64,000 nucleotides of DNA from Cryobacterium sp. M96 (GCF_002929845.1 NZ_PJJS01000050.1:1-64000), one strand, 5' to 3'; shown: positions 43,638 through 52,839, counted from the first letter of the stretch. The notes: a model not told the origin generated them from the letters alone. Numbers and translations: made by a program.

Positions 43638-44387
43638 CTACTCCAGGAAGCCGCGCAGGAGCAGGGCGGTGCCGGCCAGATGCTCGGCCATCGCCTGTGC
43701 GGCGGCGTCGGGCCGACCGGTCAGGATCGCGGTCACGATCTGCTCGTGCTGCCGGTCCGAGTGTGCGATGTTCGGTCCGAGTGACGGGATGTTGTCGAGC
43801 AGTTCGTTGATCCGCATCCGCACTTCGGCCAGCAGCGGCACGAGCGACGGTGAGCCGGCCAGCTCGCCGATGGTGAGGTGCAGCCTGGAGTCCAGTCGGC
43901 GGTAGTCCTCGCCGGTGGCGCCGATCGAGTCGGCCAGGCTGTTCCACAGCACTTCCCGTTCGCCGGGCGACAGGGTGCGCGCGGCGGCATGCCGGGCGGC
44001 GCCCTCCTCCAAGATTTCCCGGAGCGCGAGCGCGTCCTCGATCTCGGCCACGGAGATGTCCCGGCGCGCCGGCAGTCCACGCTCGTGGCCTCGGCCGGGC
44101 GTCTGCTGGGGCAACGAATCGTTGACGAAGGTGCCGCCGTAGCGACCGCGTCGGGAGACCAGATAGCCGGCCTCGGCCAGGGATGCGATCGCATCCCGCA
44201 GCGTGTCCCGACTCACGGCGAGCATGGCGGAGAGTTCGCGTTCGGCCGGCAGTCGTTCGCCGGGCGCGACGAGTCCCAGCCGCACGGTCTGCAGCAGCCG
44301 CTGCACGGTCTCCTCGAAGGCGTTGCCACTGTGCACGGGGCGCAGCAGCAGTCCACTGTCGAGCCCGGGCTGTTCGTCGTCGATCAC
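43638..44387 (-). CDS. GntR/FadR-family transcriptional regulator
   Basis: A 249-residue regulator with an N-terminal winged helix (APGERLPAERELSAMLAVSRDTLRDAIASLAEAGYLVSRRGRYGGTFV, about 40-88) and an FCD ligand domain (about 115-240; EIEDALALREILEEGAARHAAARTL, DSRLHLTIGELAGSP, HEQIVTAILTGRPDAAAQAMAEHL). It ends the minus-strand gene series 48806-43638 and is the likely local regulator of the gamma-glutamyl pathway. GTG start. Confidence 0.86.
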   Translation of the reverse strand: MIDDEQPGLDSGLLLRPVHSGNAFEETVQRLLQTVRLGLVAPGERLPAERELSAMLAVSRDTLRDAIASLAEAGYLVSRRGRYGGTFVNDSLPQQTPGRGHERGLPARRDISVAEIEDALALREILEEGAARHAAARTLSPGEREVLWNSLADSIGATGEDYRRLDSRLHLTIGELAGSPSLVPLLAEVRMRINELLDNIPSLGPNIAHSDRQHEQIVTAILTGRPDAAAQAMAEHLAGTALLLRGFLE

Positions 44388-44451
44388 TGTTCTGGTCCTG
44401 GCTCCTGGTCGAACTTCCAGTCCATCACGGTTTCCGCACCCTCCCGCACCG

Positions 44452-45243
44452 CTACATCGGCGTCACGTAGGCCGAGCTGATGCCGCCGTCGACCAGGAAC
44501 GTGGAGCCCGTGATGAACGAGGAGTCATCGCTGGCCAGGAACGCGACCGCGGCCGCGAGCTCCTCGGGTTCCGCGAACCGGCCGACTGGGATGTGCACCA
44601 GCCGCCGGGCCGCGCGCTCCGGGTCCTTCGCGAATAGCTCTTGCAGTAGCGGGGTGTTCACCGGGCCGGGGCAAAGGGCGTTGACCCGGATGCCCTGGCG
44701 CGCGAACTGCACGCCCAGCTCGCGGCTGAGCGCGAGCACGCCGCCCTTCGAGGCGGTGTAGGAGATCTGACTGGTCGCGGAGCCGAGCACGGCCACGAAC
44801 GAGGCCGTGTTGATGATCGACCCGCGGCCCTGCTTCACCATGTAGCGCAGGGCGGACCGGCAGCACAGGTACACCGACTTCAGGTTGACGTCCTGCACCC
44901 GTTGCCAGGCCGGTAGCTCGGTCGTCTCGATCGAGTCGTCGTCGGGCGGGGAGATCCCGGCATTGTTGAACGCGATGTCGACGGAGCCGTAGGTGAGATA
45001 GGCGGTGTCGAAGAGGTTGTTGACCTCGCCCTCGTCGGTGACATCCACCTTGACGAAGAGGCAGTCGAGCTGGTCGGCCGCCGCGAGCCCCGCCGCCTCG
45101 TCGAGGTCGCCGATCACAACCGTTGCTCCTTCCGCGGCGAACCGTTTCGCCGTGGCCAGGCCGATGCCGCTGGCACCGCCTGTGATCACGGCGACCCGGC
45201 CCGCGAGCCGCTGGGTGAGGTCGATGGGGGTGAGGGTGCTCAT
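44452..45243 (-). CDS. Short-chain dehydrogenase in the gamma-glutamyl amine cluster
   Basis: A 263-residue classical SDR: cofactor motif TGGASGIG (about 19-26), NNAG (about 92-95), catalytic Ser in INTASFV, Tyr and Lys in SYTASKGG, and the C-terminal VDGGISSAYVTPM. ATG at 45243 after AAGGAG. In this context I propose it oxidises the free alcohol of gamma-glutamylethanolamide to the aldehyde, the step that an amine oxidase (PuuB) performs for putrescine. Otherwise it would be called FabG-like. Confidence 0.8.
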   Translation of the reverse strand: MSTLTPIDLTQRLAGRVAVITGGASGIGLATAKRFAAEGATVVIGDLDEAAGLAAADQLDCLFVKVDVTDEGEVNNLFDTAYLTYGSVDIAFNNAGISPPDDDSIETTELPAWQRVQDVNLKSVYLCCRSALRYMVKQGRGSIINTASFVAVLGSATSQISYTASKGGVLALSRELGVQFARQGIRVNALCPGPVNTPLLQELFAKDPERAARRLVHIPVGRFAEPEELAAAVAFLASDDSSFITGSTFLVDGGISSAYVTPM

Positions 45244-45278
45244 GCTGGCTCCTTGGGGTTCGTCTGAGGGTGTGGCGT

Positions 45279-46640
45279 CTAGTCGACGGCGATGAAGACG
45301 TTCTTGGTCTCGGTGAACGACAACGGGGCGTCCGGGCCCAGTTCCCGGCCGAGGCCCGACTGCTTGAAGCCGCCGAATGGAGTCGTGTAGCGCACGGAGG
45401 AGTGCGAGTTGACGGACAGATTGCCGGATTCCACGGCCCGCGCCACTCGGATCGCCCGGCCCACGTCGCGGGTCCAGATCGATCCGGAGAGGCCGTAGTC
45501 GGTGTCATTGGCGAGGTTCACGGCGTCGTCTTCACCGTCGAACGGCAGCACGGTGACGACGGGTCCGAAGATCTCGTCGGTGACGCAACGGTCCGTGCGG
45601 GAGTCCGGGGTGAGCACGGTCGGCGGGAACCAGAAACCCGGTCCGGTCGGGGCGCTGCCCCGGAAGGCCACGGGGGAGCCCTCAGGCACATAGGCCGAGA
45701 CCGCGGCGTGGTGCGCGGCCGAGACGAGCGGGCCCATCTCGGTGCTCTCGTCGGCGGGATCACCCACCCGCACACCGGCGACGGCCGGCTCGAGCAGCTC
45801 GAGAAATCGGTCGTAGACGCTCCGCTCCACCAGGATGCGGCTACGGGCGCAGCAGTCCTGGCCGGCGTTCTCGAACACCCCGGAGGGTGCGGTGGCGGCG
45901 GCCTTCTCCAGGTTGGAGTCGGCGAACACGATGTTGGCGCTCTTGCCGCCGAGTTCCAGGGTGACCCGTTTGACCTGGGCGGCGCAGCCGGCCATGATCC
46001 GCTTGCCGACATCCGTCGACCCGGTGAAGACGACCTTCCGCACTTGGGGGTGCGTCACGAACCGTTCGCCGACCACCGATCCGCGGCCCGGCAGCACCTG
46101 GAACAGCCCCTCGGGCAGGCCGGCCTCCCGGGCGAGTACGCCCAGATGGATGCTGGAGAGCGGCGTCCACTCCGCCGGCTTCAGCAACACCGCGTTGCCA
46201 GCCGCGAGGGCGGGAGCGAAACCCCAGGCCGCGATCGTCATCGGGAAGTTCCACGGGGTGATGATGCCGACCACACCCAGCGGTTCCTGGAAGGTCACGT
46301 CGAGACCGCCGGACACCGGGATCTGCCGCCCGAAGAGTCGCTCGGGGGCGGCCGAGTAGTAAGTCAGCACGTCGCGCACATGGCCGGCCTCCCAGCGCGC
46401 CTGCATGATCGGATGCCCCGAGTTGGCCATCTCGATGCGGGCCAGGTTCTCCCGGTCCCCGTCCACGGCCTCCGCGAAGCGGCGCAGAACGGCAGCCTTG
46501 TCGGCTGGCGCCACCCGGGACCAGAGCCGCTGCGCGGCCACCGCCCGGGAGACGGCCTCATCGGTCGCATCCGTGTCGAGGTGTTCGACCACGGATACTG
46601 GGGTCTCGTCGGCCGGGTTGATCACGGTGTAGCTGCTCAC
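45279..46640 (-). CDS. Aldehyde dehydrogenase in the gamma-glutamyl amine cluster (PuuC-like)
   Basis: A 453-residue NAD(P)-dependent aldehyde dehydrogenase: PWNFP near 129-133, FTGSTDVG near 205, Glu in LELGG near 229, nucleophile Cys263 in GQDCC. At 453 residues it is short; the N-terminus is trimmed relative to ~480-residue PuuC. The start GTG at 46640 overlaps the stop of the upstream hydrolase by 4 bp, so they are coupled. The proposed substrate is a gamma-glutamyl aldehyde, from context. Confidence 0.85.
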   Translation of the reverse strand: MSSYTVINPADETPVSVVEHLDTDATDEAVSRAVAAQRLWSRVAPADKAAVLRRFAEAVDGDRENLARIEMANSGHPIMQARWEAGHVRDVLTYYSAAPERLFGRQIPVSGGLDVTFQEPLGVVGIITPWNFPMTIAAWGFAPALAAGNAVLLKPAEWTPLSSIHLGVLAREAGLPEGLFQVLPGRGSVVGERFVTHPQVRKVVFTGSTDVGKRIMAGCAAQVKRVTLELGGKSANIVFADSNLEKAAATAPSGVFENAGQDCCARSRILVERSVYDRFLELLEPAVAGVRVGDPADESTEMGPLVSAAHHAAVSAYVPEGSPVAFRGSAPTGPGFWFPPTVLTPDSRTDRCVTDEIFGPVVTVLPFDGEDDAVNLANDTDYGLSGSIWTRDVGRAIRVARAVESGNLSVNSHSSVRYTTPFGGFKQSGLGRELGPDAPLSFTETKNVFIAVD

Positions 46641-47452
46641 AGGGTGTCCCTTTCCTGATCGTGGTCGTGGTCGTGGTCGTGGTCACGGGCCGCCCGGTAG
46701 CGGGCGGCCGCGTCGACGAGGCCCGCGAAGAGACGTAGGTCGTCGTGCTGTTCCGGATGCCACTGCACGGCCAGCCCGAACGGGACATCGGTGAGTTCCA
46801 CGGCCTGCACGACCCCGTCGTGAGTGCGTGCGGACACGGTGAGGCCGGCGCCGATCCGGTCGATGGACTGGTGGTGGTAGACGGGAACGGGAAGCGGCAC
46901 GTCCAGGGCGTCGAGCAGCCCGTGCAGCCGCGACTCGGGTTCCACGTGCACGTCCACGATGTTGAAGACGCCGCCGCCGGCCTGGTAGCCGCCGTGGCCC
47001 ACGACGTCGGGCAGGTGCTGGTGCAGGGTGCCGCCCTGTGCGATGTTGAGCATCTGGGCGCCGCGGCAGATGCCGAGCAGCGGCAGCTCCCGGTCGATGG
47101 CCCGGTGGATCAGCTCATGCTCCCAGGCGTCACGGTCCCGCCGCGGCTCGTCGGTTTTCGTGTGGGCGGCCTGACCGTAACGCGCCGGATCGACGTCCTT
47201 GCCGCCGGTGATGACCAGGCCGTCGAGGCCGTCGAGCACCCGGTCGGCAATGGCCGCGTCCACGGGCTGCGGCGGCAGCAGCACGGCGATGCCGCCCGCG
47301 CGGATGACCGAGTCGAAATAGGCCTGGGGCAGGAAGGCGGCCGGCACGTCCCAGACACCGGTCTGGGACTGCTCGAGATAGGTGGTCAGGCCGATCACGG
47401 GGCGCGGGTCGGCACCGGGGCGCGGTGCGGTGCCGGGGTCAGAGGCGCTCAA
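46637..47452 (-). CDS. Gamma-glutamyl amide hydrolase (PuuD-like, class I glutamine amidotransferase)
   Basis: A 271-residue peptidase C26-type hydrolase. Nucleophile Cys129 in LGICRGAQMLN, His232 and Glu234 in QWHPEQHDD form the triad; ITGGKDVDPARYG is typical of PuuD. It would release the amine-derived product and glutamate from the gamma-glutamyl intermediate. The C-terminus is a His-Asp run (DHDHDHDHD) encoded by GTGGTC-type hexamers at 46661-46684; such a tail could bind metal or be a neutral expansion. TTG start at 47452 inside the end of the ligase gene (14-bp overlap). Confidence 0.85.
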   Translation of the reverse strand: MSASDPGTAPRPGADPRPVIGLTTYLEQSQTGVWDVPAAFLPQAYFDSVIRAGGIAVLLPPQPVDAAIADRVLDGLDGLVITGGKDVDPARYGQAAHTKTDEPRRDRDAWEHELIHRAIDRELPLLGICRGAQMLNIAQGGTLHQHLPDVVGHGGYQAGGGVFNIVDVHVEPESRLHGLLDALDVPLPVPVYHHQSIDRIGAGLTVSARTHDGVVQAVELTDVPFGLAVQWHPEQHDDLRLFAGLVDAAARYRAARDHDHDHDHDQERDTL

Positions 47453-48806
47453 AGCCGCGCACCCGCTCCCAGTCGGTCACCGCCGCGTCATAGGCTTCCA
47501 GCTCGATCCGCGCGTTGTTGAGGTAGTGATCGACGACCTCGTCGCCGAATGCCTCCCGGGCGATCGTGGATGTCGCGAACAGCGCTGTGGCCTCCCGCAG
47601 CGAGGCCGGCACCCGCTCGGCGCCGCTCTCGTAGGCGTTGCCGACGAAGGCATCGTCGAGTTCGAGTTCGTTCTCGATGCCGTAGAGGCCGGCCGCGATC
47701 AGCGCGGCCACGGCCAGGTACTGGTTCACGTCGCCGCCGGGCACTCGGTTCTCCACCCGCAGGCCGAGGCCGGCCCCCACCACGCGCAGGGCGCACGTGC
47801 GGTTATCGAGCCCCCAGGCGATCGCTGTCGGCGCGAAGCTGCCGCTGACATAGCGCTTGTAGGAGTTGATGTTCGGTGCCGAGAACAGGGTCAGCTCGCG
47901 CATCACCGCGAGCTGGCCGGCGAGAAAGTGACGGAACAGCGTCGACATGCCGTGATCGGCATCCTTGTCGGCGAAGACCGCGGATCCGTCGGTGCCGCGC
48001 AGGCTGATGTGGATGTGGCAGCTGTTGCCCTCCCGCTCATTGAACTTGGCCATGAAGGTCAGGCTCTTGCCGTGGGCATCCGCGATCTCCTTGGCGCCGT
48101 TCTTGTAGATGGAGTGGTTGTCGCACGTGGCCAGGGCGTCGGTGTAGCGGAACGCGATCTCCTGCTGGCCCAGGTTGCACTCACCCTTGACGCCCTCGCA
48201 GTACATGCCGGCGCCGTCCATGGCGTTACGGATGTCCCGCAGTAACGGTTCCATCCGGGTGGATGCGAGCAGCGCATAGTCGATGTTGTAATCGCTGGCG
48301 GGGGTCAGGTCGCGGTAGCCCTTCTTCCACGCCTCCCGGTAGCCGTCGTCGAAGACGATGAACTCCAGCTCGGTGCCGACATAGGGCACCAGCCCGCGGT
48401 CGGCCAGCCGGGCCAGCTGGGTTTTCAGGATCTGGCGGGGCGACGCCACGACGGGTGACTTGTCGAGCCACCGCAGGTCCGCGGTGACGAGGGCGGCCCC
48501 GGGCAGCCAGGGCGCGCGTCGCAGCGTGGCGAGGTCGGGGATCATGGCCATGTCGCCGTAGCCGCGTCGCCAGCTCGACATCTCATAGCCGTCCACCGTG
48601 TTCATCTCCACGTCGACGGCCAGCAGATAGTTGCAGCACTCCGCGCCGTGGCCGGCCACGTCGTCCAGGAAGAGCCGCGCGGAAACCCGCTTGCCCACCA
48701 GCCGCCCCTGCATATCGGTGAATGCGACGACGACGGTGTCGATGTCGCCGCCGAGAACCAGGGAGGTGAGGTCCTCAAGCGAGAGATTTCCGGAGCGGGG
48801 TGTCAT
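47439..48806 (-). CDS. Glutamine-synthetase-like gamma-glutamyl amine ligase (PuuA/GlnA4 type)
   Basis: A 455-residue GS-fold ligase: GTELEFIVFDD supplies metal-binding Glu residues, ECNLGQQEIAFRY and NSCHIHISLRG the ATP/glutamate site, and RVPGGDVNQYLAVAALIAAGLYGIENEL the C-terminal signature. The adenylylation Tyr of GlnA is not evident. Streptomyces GlnA3 acts on polyamines and GlnA4 on ethanolamine; neighbours here (permease, SDR, no amine oxidase) favour the latter. The start is ATG 48806 with GAGGAGAAGTTA just upstream; an in-frame upstream extension is non-coding. Confidence 0.85.
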   Translation of the reverse strand: MTPRSGNLSLEDLTSLVLGGDIDTVVVAFTDMQGRLVGKRVSARLFLDDVAGHGAECCNYLLAVDVEMNTVDGYEMSSWRRGYGDMAMIPDLATLRRAPWLPGAALVTADLRWLDKSPVVASPRQILKTQLARLADRGLVPYVGTELEFIVFDDGYREAWKKGYRDLTPASDYNIDYALLASTRMEPLLRDIRNAMDGAGMYCEGVKGECNLGQQEIAFRYTDALATCDNHSIYKNGAKEIADAHGKSLTFMAKFNEREGNSCHIHISLRGTDGSAVFADKDADHGMSTLFRHFLAGQLAVMRELTLFSAPNINSYKRYVSGSFAPTAIAWGLDNRTCALRVVGAGLGLRVENRVPGGDVNQYLAVAALIAAGLYGIENELELDDAFVGNAYESGAERVPASLREATALFATSTIAREAFGDEVVDHYLNNARIELEAYDAAVTDWERVRGFERL

Positions 48807-49026
48807 TAACTTCTCCTCATCGAGCCGGTCAAAGGGTGAACATTCGACCATTAGACCACAGATCGAGCGCGGCGTAACGGCCAATTTTTGTTCCGCTCGA
48901 CTCAGGAATCGGGCACGTAAAGGTATGTACAAGCCACCATTGGAGCCCTATAGTCATGCCAACGTAAACTCCCGGAGTTGCCGCTCGATCGCTGAGTTGC
49001 GCAACCAGAGCGCAAAGGAATCCAGG
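48807..49026. promoter_or_regulatory. Divergent control region of the gamma-glutamyl amine cluster
   Basis: The 220 bp between the ligase and permease starts must carry promoters for both. A direct repeat GACCA-TTA-GACCA (48846-48858) lies 40 bp from the ligase start and is a candidate GntR site. TATAGT at 48949-48954 could be a -10 element for the permease, but no clear -35 box is seen. Low confidence in the individual sites. Confidence 0.4.
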
Positions 49027-50574
49027 ATGTCCAAAGACACCTTGAACGTCTCGGGCGTGACCTACACGACGGCAGAGGCAGGGTACTTCGAGAAACGCAA
49101 GCTCCGCCGCAGCGCCGGGATCTGGGGGCTGTGGGGACTCGCCGTCGCCGCGGTCATCTCCGGCGATTTCTCGGGCTGGAACTTCGGCATCGATTTCGCC
49201 GGATTCGGCGGAATGCTGATCGCCTTCGCCCTCTTGATCGTCATGTACTACGGCATGATCTTCGCGATCGGGGAGATGGCGTCGGCCATGCCGCACACGG
49301 GCGGCGCCTATTCCTTCGCCCGGGCGGCGCTCGGGCCCTGGGGCGGTTTCGTCACCGGCCTGGCCGAGACCATCGAGTATGTCGCGACCACCGCCGTGAT
49401 CGTGTACTTCTCGGCGTCCTACGCCGACGGCATCACGAGTGAGCTGCTCGGAGTCTCACTGCCCGCCTGGGCGTGGTGGGCCATCCTCTACGCCGTATTC
49501 ATCGGCCTGAACTCGGCCGGCGCCGCGATCTCGTTCAAATTCGCGATCGTGGTCTCGATCATCTCCATCGGCATCCTGCTGGTGTTCTCGGCAATGGCGG
49601 CCTTCTCCGGGCTCTTCAGTGTGGACAACCTCTTCGATATCGCCCCGGAGGCCGGCCAGTCCGAGTTCCTGCCCTTCGGCGTGGTGCCGATCCTGTTCGC
49701 CCTGCCCTACGCCATGTGGTTCTTCCTCGGAATTGAGGAGCTGCCGCTGGCCGCGGAGGAATCCCACGACCCGGTGCGGGACATCCCGCGAGCCGGTCTG
49801 ATCGCCCGCACGACCCTGATCGTGACCGGGCTCCTGGTGCTGGTGCTCAACACCGGGATAGTCGGGGCCTCGAACATCGCCACCGCCGGGGAGCCACTGC
49901 TCGACGGCTTTCGGGCGATGGTCGGCGACGAGGCGGCCGCTGTGCTGGCCCTGTTCGCCCTGGTCGGACTGCTGGCCTCCCTGCAGGGCATCATGTTCGC
50001 TTACGGGCGCAACATGTACTCCCTGTCGCGGGCCGGCTATTACCCGAAATTCCTCTCCCTGACCGGCCGCCGCCAGACTCCGGCGGTGGCGCTGCTCGTG
50101 GGGGCCCTGATCGGCTTCGTGGCCCTGATCCTCGTCGACTCGCTCGGCGGCGCCGGCGGCGTGGCCGGGGCGATCGTGCTCAACATCGCCGTTTGGGGAG
50201 CCGTGATCGCCTACATCCTGCAGATGATCTCGTTCGTCGTGTTGCGCCGAAAGTACCCGAATGCGAACCGGCCCTACCGCAGCCCGTGGGGCGTACCCGG
50301 GGCGGTGATCGCGGGCATCCTCTCGCTGGCGATCTTCTTCGGGTTCTTCATCAACGAGCCGGCCCGCCCGGCCATCGCGGCCATCGCCGTGGTCTACGTG
50401 GTCATGCTGCTGATCTTCGCGCTCTACGGGCGCAAGCGCCTCGTGCTCTCCCCGGAGGAAGAATACGCGGTGTCCGGCGGCCTGCACGGCGACCCGCAGA
50501 AGGAAGGCTACGGCGGCGCCGTGGAGGAGCAACTGCTCGCTCTCGACGGCCGGGACGACCAGCGCGCGCCGTAG
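49027..50574 (+). CDS. APC-family permease, ethanolamine-permease type
   Basis: A 515-residue transporter with 12 predicted membrane segments. The N-terminal LRRSAGIWGLWGLAVAAVISGDFSGWNFGIDFAGFGG and GEMASAMPHTGGAYSFARAALGPWGGFVTGLAETIEYV closely resemble ethanolamine permeases (Eat/EutP type). The helix-8 region GIEELPLAAEESHDPVRDIPRA fits the APC family. ATG at 49027 after CCAGGA; an in-frame extension upstream reads through the ligase gene. Divergent from the ligase and probably its substrate importer. Confidence 0.85.
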   Translation: MSKDTLNVSGVTYTTAEAGYFEKRKLRRSAGIWGLWGLAVAAVISGDFSGWNFGIDFAGFGGMLIAFALLIVMYYGMIFAIGEMASAMPHTGGAYSFARAALGPWGGFVTGLAETIEYVATTAVIVYFSASYADGITSELLGVSLPAWAWWAILYAVFIGLNSAGAAISFKFAIVVSIISIGILLVFSAMAAFSGLFSVDNLFDIAPEAGQSEFLPFGVVPILFALPYAMWFFLGIEELPLAAEESHDPVRDIPRAGLIARTTLIVTGLLVLVLNTGIVGASNIATAGEPLLDGFRAMVGDEAAAVLALFALVGLLASLQGIMFAYGRNMYSLSRAGYYPKFLSLTGRRQTPAVALLVGALIGFVALILVDSLGGAGGVAGAIVLNIAVWGAVIAYILQMISFVVLRRKYPNANRPYRSPWGVPGAVIAGILSLAIFFGFFINEPARPAIAAIAVVYVVMLLIFALYGRKRLVLSPEEEYAVSGGLHGDPQKEGYGGAVEEQLLALDGRDDQRAP

Positions 50575-50683
50575 CCGAACGAGTTTCGATCGCTTGGTTG
50601 GGTCGCCCTCCGCGGGTCAGAACTGACGCACCCGCGTGGACGCTGTTCAGCACAGGCGGAGCGACCTGCCGGTGTTGAACCAA

Positions 50684-50756
50684 TTCGACGGAGATTCTCG
50701 AGGAAAACGGCCATTTCGACGTGGTGAGGTCCGTTTTCGGCAGAATCTCCGTCGAA
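50684..50756. repeat. Perfect 15-bp inverted repeat hairpin
   Basis: TTCGACGGAGATTCT (50684-50698) is exactly inverted at 50742-50756; an inner 7-bp pair AAAACGG (50704-50710)/CCGTTTT (50731-50737) extends the stem across a small bulge. It has no T run. The CGGAGATT core is shared with the inverted repeat at 58770-58838, so it may belong to a dispersed palindromic family. Confidence 0.85.
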
Positions 50757-50876
50757 ATCATTCGGGCTGCGGGGCGGGAGCGCTACCGTGACGCCATGTG
50801 CCTCTGGGAGCGGCGTTCCCGCGGCCGACCGGGTTCCGCGCCGGCCGCTCGGCCGGCAGGGAACCCGGCCGATGCG

Positions 50877-51293
50877 ATGGTGCTGCGCGACCACACCCTC
50901 CCCGACCGGGACTGGACGGTGCTGCCCGCAGGCAGCCGCGCCTTCTGGTTCCCGGCGCCGAGCGGGAACCTCGCCGCCTTCGAGCTGGGCGACCCGGCCG
51001 CTCCGAGAAGCGTGCTGCTGCCCGGCGCGACCGGCTCCAAGGAAGACTTCGTGCTGTTGGCCCCGCTGCTGGCCGACGCCGGCTACTTCGTGCAGAGCCA
51101 CGACCTGGCCGGGCACTACCAGGCGTGCGCGGCCGGGCCCGGCGGCACCGAACCCTGGGACTACGCCCCGTTCGTGGCCGACCTGATCGTGTTCCCCGAC
51201 GCAGGGCCCACCCCGGTGCACGTGCTCGGCTACTCGATCGCCGGGATCGTCGCGGAGCTGGCCCTCGCCGCGCTTTACCGGGCGGCTGGCTGA
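50877..51293 (+). pseudogene. Alpha/beta hydrolase, C-terminally truncated
   Basis: The fragment reads through a typical N-terminal half (PSGNLAAFELGD, VLLPGATGSKEDFVLLAPLLADAGYFVQSHDLAGHYQ) and the nucleophile elbow LGYSIAGIVAELALAA. It then stops at a TGA only about a dozen residues later, so the catalytic Asp and His are missing. The 5' end is also unclear; ATG 50877 is the nearest in-frame start. Non-functional as a hydrolase. Confidence 0.7.
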
Positions 51294-51406
51294 TCAGGCG
51301 GGCCGATTCGGCAGGCTGATCCGGCTGGTAGCAGGCTGAACCGGAGGTTGGCCGGCCGGCTGAACCGGAGGCCGGCGGGCTGATTCGATGCCCCCGCGAA
51401 ACAGGT

Positions 51407-51899
51407 CAGTGCCCGATCGTGGGACGCCCGGCCCGGTGGCGCCGCACCGCGTACCGGGCGGCATGCCGGTGCCCCAGCCAGAACGGCATCCAGAAGAAAT
51501 ATCCGCCGATGTAGAAGGTCCCGCCCAACCAGGCCACGAGGGTGCCGCAGCCGTAGAAATCGCCGGGGCCGGTGACCATGTCGCTCCCGGGGACTCCGCC
51601 AGCGCGGACTCGATCCGCGCCAGCCAGTCGGCTGGCGGCACGGAGTCGGCGTCGAGACGGGCGATCACGTCACCGGATGCCGCATCCTAGCCGGCTGCCG
51701 CCGCCGGCCAGATGCCCCGCTGGGTCGCCCGCACGACCCGCGCACCCCCGAAGAGAGCGATCTCTGCCGAAGCATCCGTGCTCGCGTTGTCGACAACGAT
51801 CGCCTCGTCGGGCACCCGCTGCTGCCGGGCTAAAGCCGCGAGGCAGGTTCGGAGAAGGGCGGCGTCGTTGTAGCAGGGGATCACGACCGAGATCGTCAT
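51407..51899 (-). pseudogene. Family 2 glycosyltransferase with nonsense and frameshift mutations
   Basis: Starts normally (MTISVVIPCYNDAALLRTCLAAL, then AIVVDNASTDAS). In the expected AAAG-Y-DAASGDVIARLDAD stretch the Tyr codon is TAG, a nonsense change in frame. After WLARIESALAESPG a one-base shift occurs; the next frame continues SDMVTGPGDFYGCGTLVAWLGG, a membrane-like FYIGGYFFWMPFWLG, and ends RPTIGH-stop at 51407. Two independent lesions make it inactive. Confidence 0.8.
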
Positions 51900-51963
51900 C
51901 GTCGCTGCCTCCTTTCCCGCCCGCAGCGAGCTGTCGCATTGATCCTCCATCTGGCGGTCACGG

Positions 51964-52839
51964 TCAGATCGCGCGGCAATGCGTGGTGAGGAACCCGATC
52001 TTGTCGATGGTGATCGTGACCGTCGAGCCGTCGCGCAGGAACACCGGAGGTTTGCGGCTGTAGCCGGCGCCGCCCGGGCTGCCGGTGGAGATGAGCGTGC
52101 CCGGCAGCAGGGTCGAGGTTTTGGAGAGGTAGGAGATGATCTCGGCGACCGAGCGCACCATGTCGCCGCTCGAGGCGTCCTGCAGGATGCGGCCGTCGAC
52201 GTGGGTGGTCAGCCACAGGTCCTGCGGGTCGGCGATCTGGTCTGCCGTGATGACGACCGGCCCGGTGGGCGTGAAACCGTCGAAGGACTTGCAGCGCGAC
52301 CACTGCGCCTCGGAGAATTGCAGGTCGCGCGCCGTGATGTCGTTGACGACCGTGTAGCCGAAGACATGGTCGAGAGCGTCCGCCACCGACACGTGGTGTG
52401 CGGCCGTGCCGATGATCACGCCGAGCTCGGCCTCGTAGTCGACCTGGCTGGTCAGATCGGTCGGCCAGGTGATCGTGGACTCGTGCCCGGTGAGCGAGTT
52501 GGGCCAGAGCGAGAAAACGGTCGCGGCCGTTTCGACGCGCAGTTCCAGCTCGGAGGAGTGGGCGGCGTAGTTGGCGCCGATCGCGATGATCTGAGGCGGA
52601 CGCAGCACGGCCGACGAGTAGCGCAGCTCGCCCAGCGGGGTGAGCGTTGCTCCCTGCGCGGCGGCGTTCTGGCTCAGGGCGCGCACCCGGTTGTACTCGT
52701 CAGTGTCCTTTTCTATCAGGTCCTGCAGATCGCGGGGGGCGTCGTCCATGATCTCGTCGAGGAACAGCGCTGCGTCGTCGAAGACGGCGGCGAGCCGCGG
52801 AGTGGATTGACCTTCAACTCTCAGGTGGGCGAATTTCAC
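51964..52839 (-). CDS. Fumarylacetoacetate hydrolase family protein
   Basis: A 291-residue FAH-domain protein: [30 protein letters not shown] (metal-binding Glu residues), [26 protein letters not shown] and [20 protein letters not shown] follow the family pattern. Members hydrolyse C-C bonds or decarboxylate in aromatic or sugar-acid catabolism; the substrate here is unknown. GTG start at 52839, overlapping the stop of the Ada-AlkA gene by 4 bp. Confidence 0.85.
   Translation of the reverse strand: MKFAHLRVEGQSTPRLAAVFDDAALFLDEIMDDAPRDLQDLIEKDTDEYNRVRALSQNAAAQGATLTPLGELRYSSAVLRPPQIIAIGANYAAHSSELELRVETAATVFSLWPNSLTGHESTITWPTDLTSQVDYEAELGVIIGTAAHHVSVADALDHVFGYTVVNDITARDLQFSEAQWSRCKSFDGFTPTGPVVITADQIADPQDLWLTTHVDGRILQDASSGDMVRSVAEIISYLSKTSTLLPGTLISTGSPGGAGYSRKPPVFLRDGSTVTITIDKIGFLTTHCRAI

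Noticed and set aside
46637-48806. Standard putrescine Puu pathway
   Set aside because: No PuuB amine oxidase or transaminase is present, an SDR takes that place, and the permease is of ethanolamine type; polyamine use remains possible but less likely.
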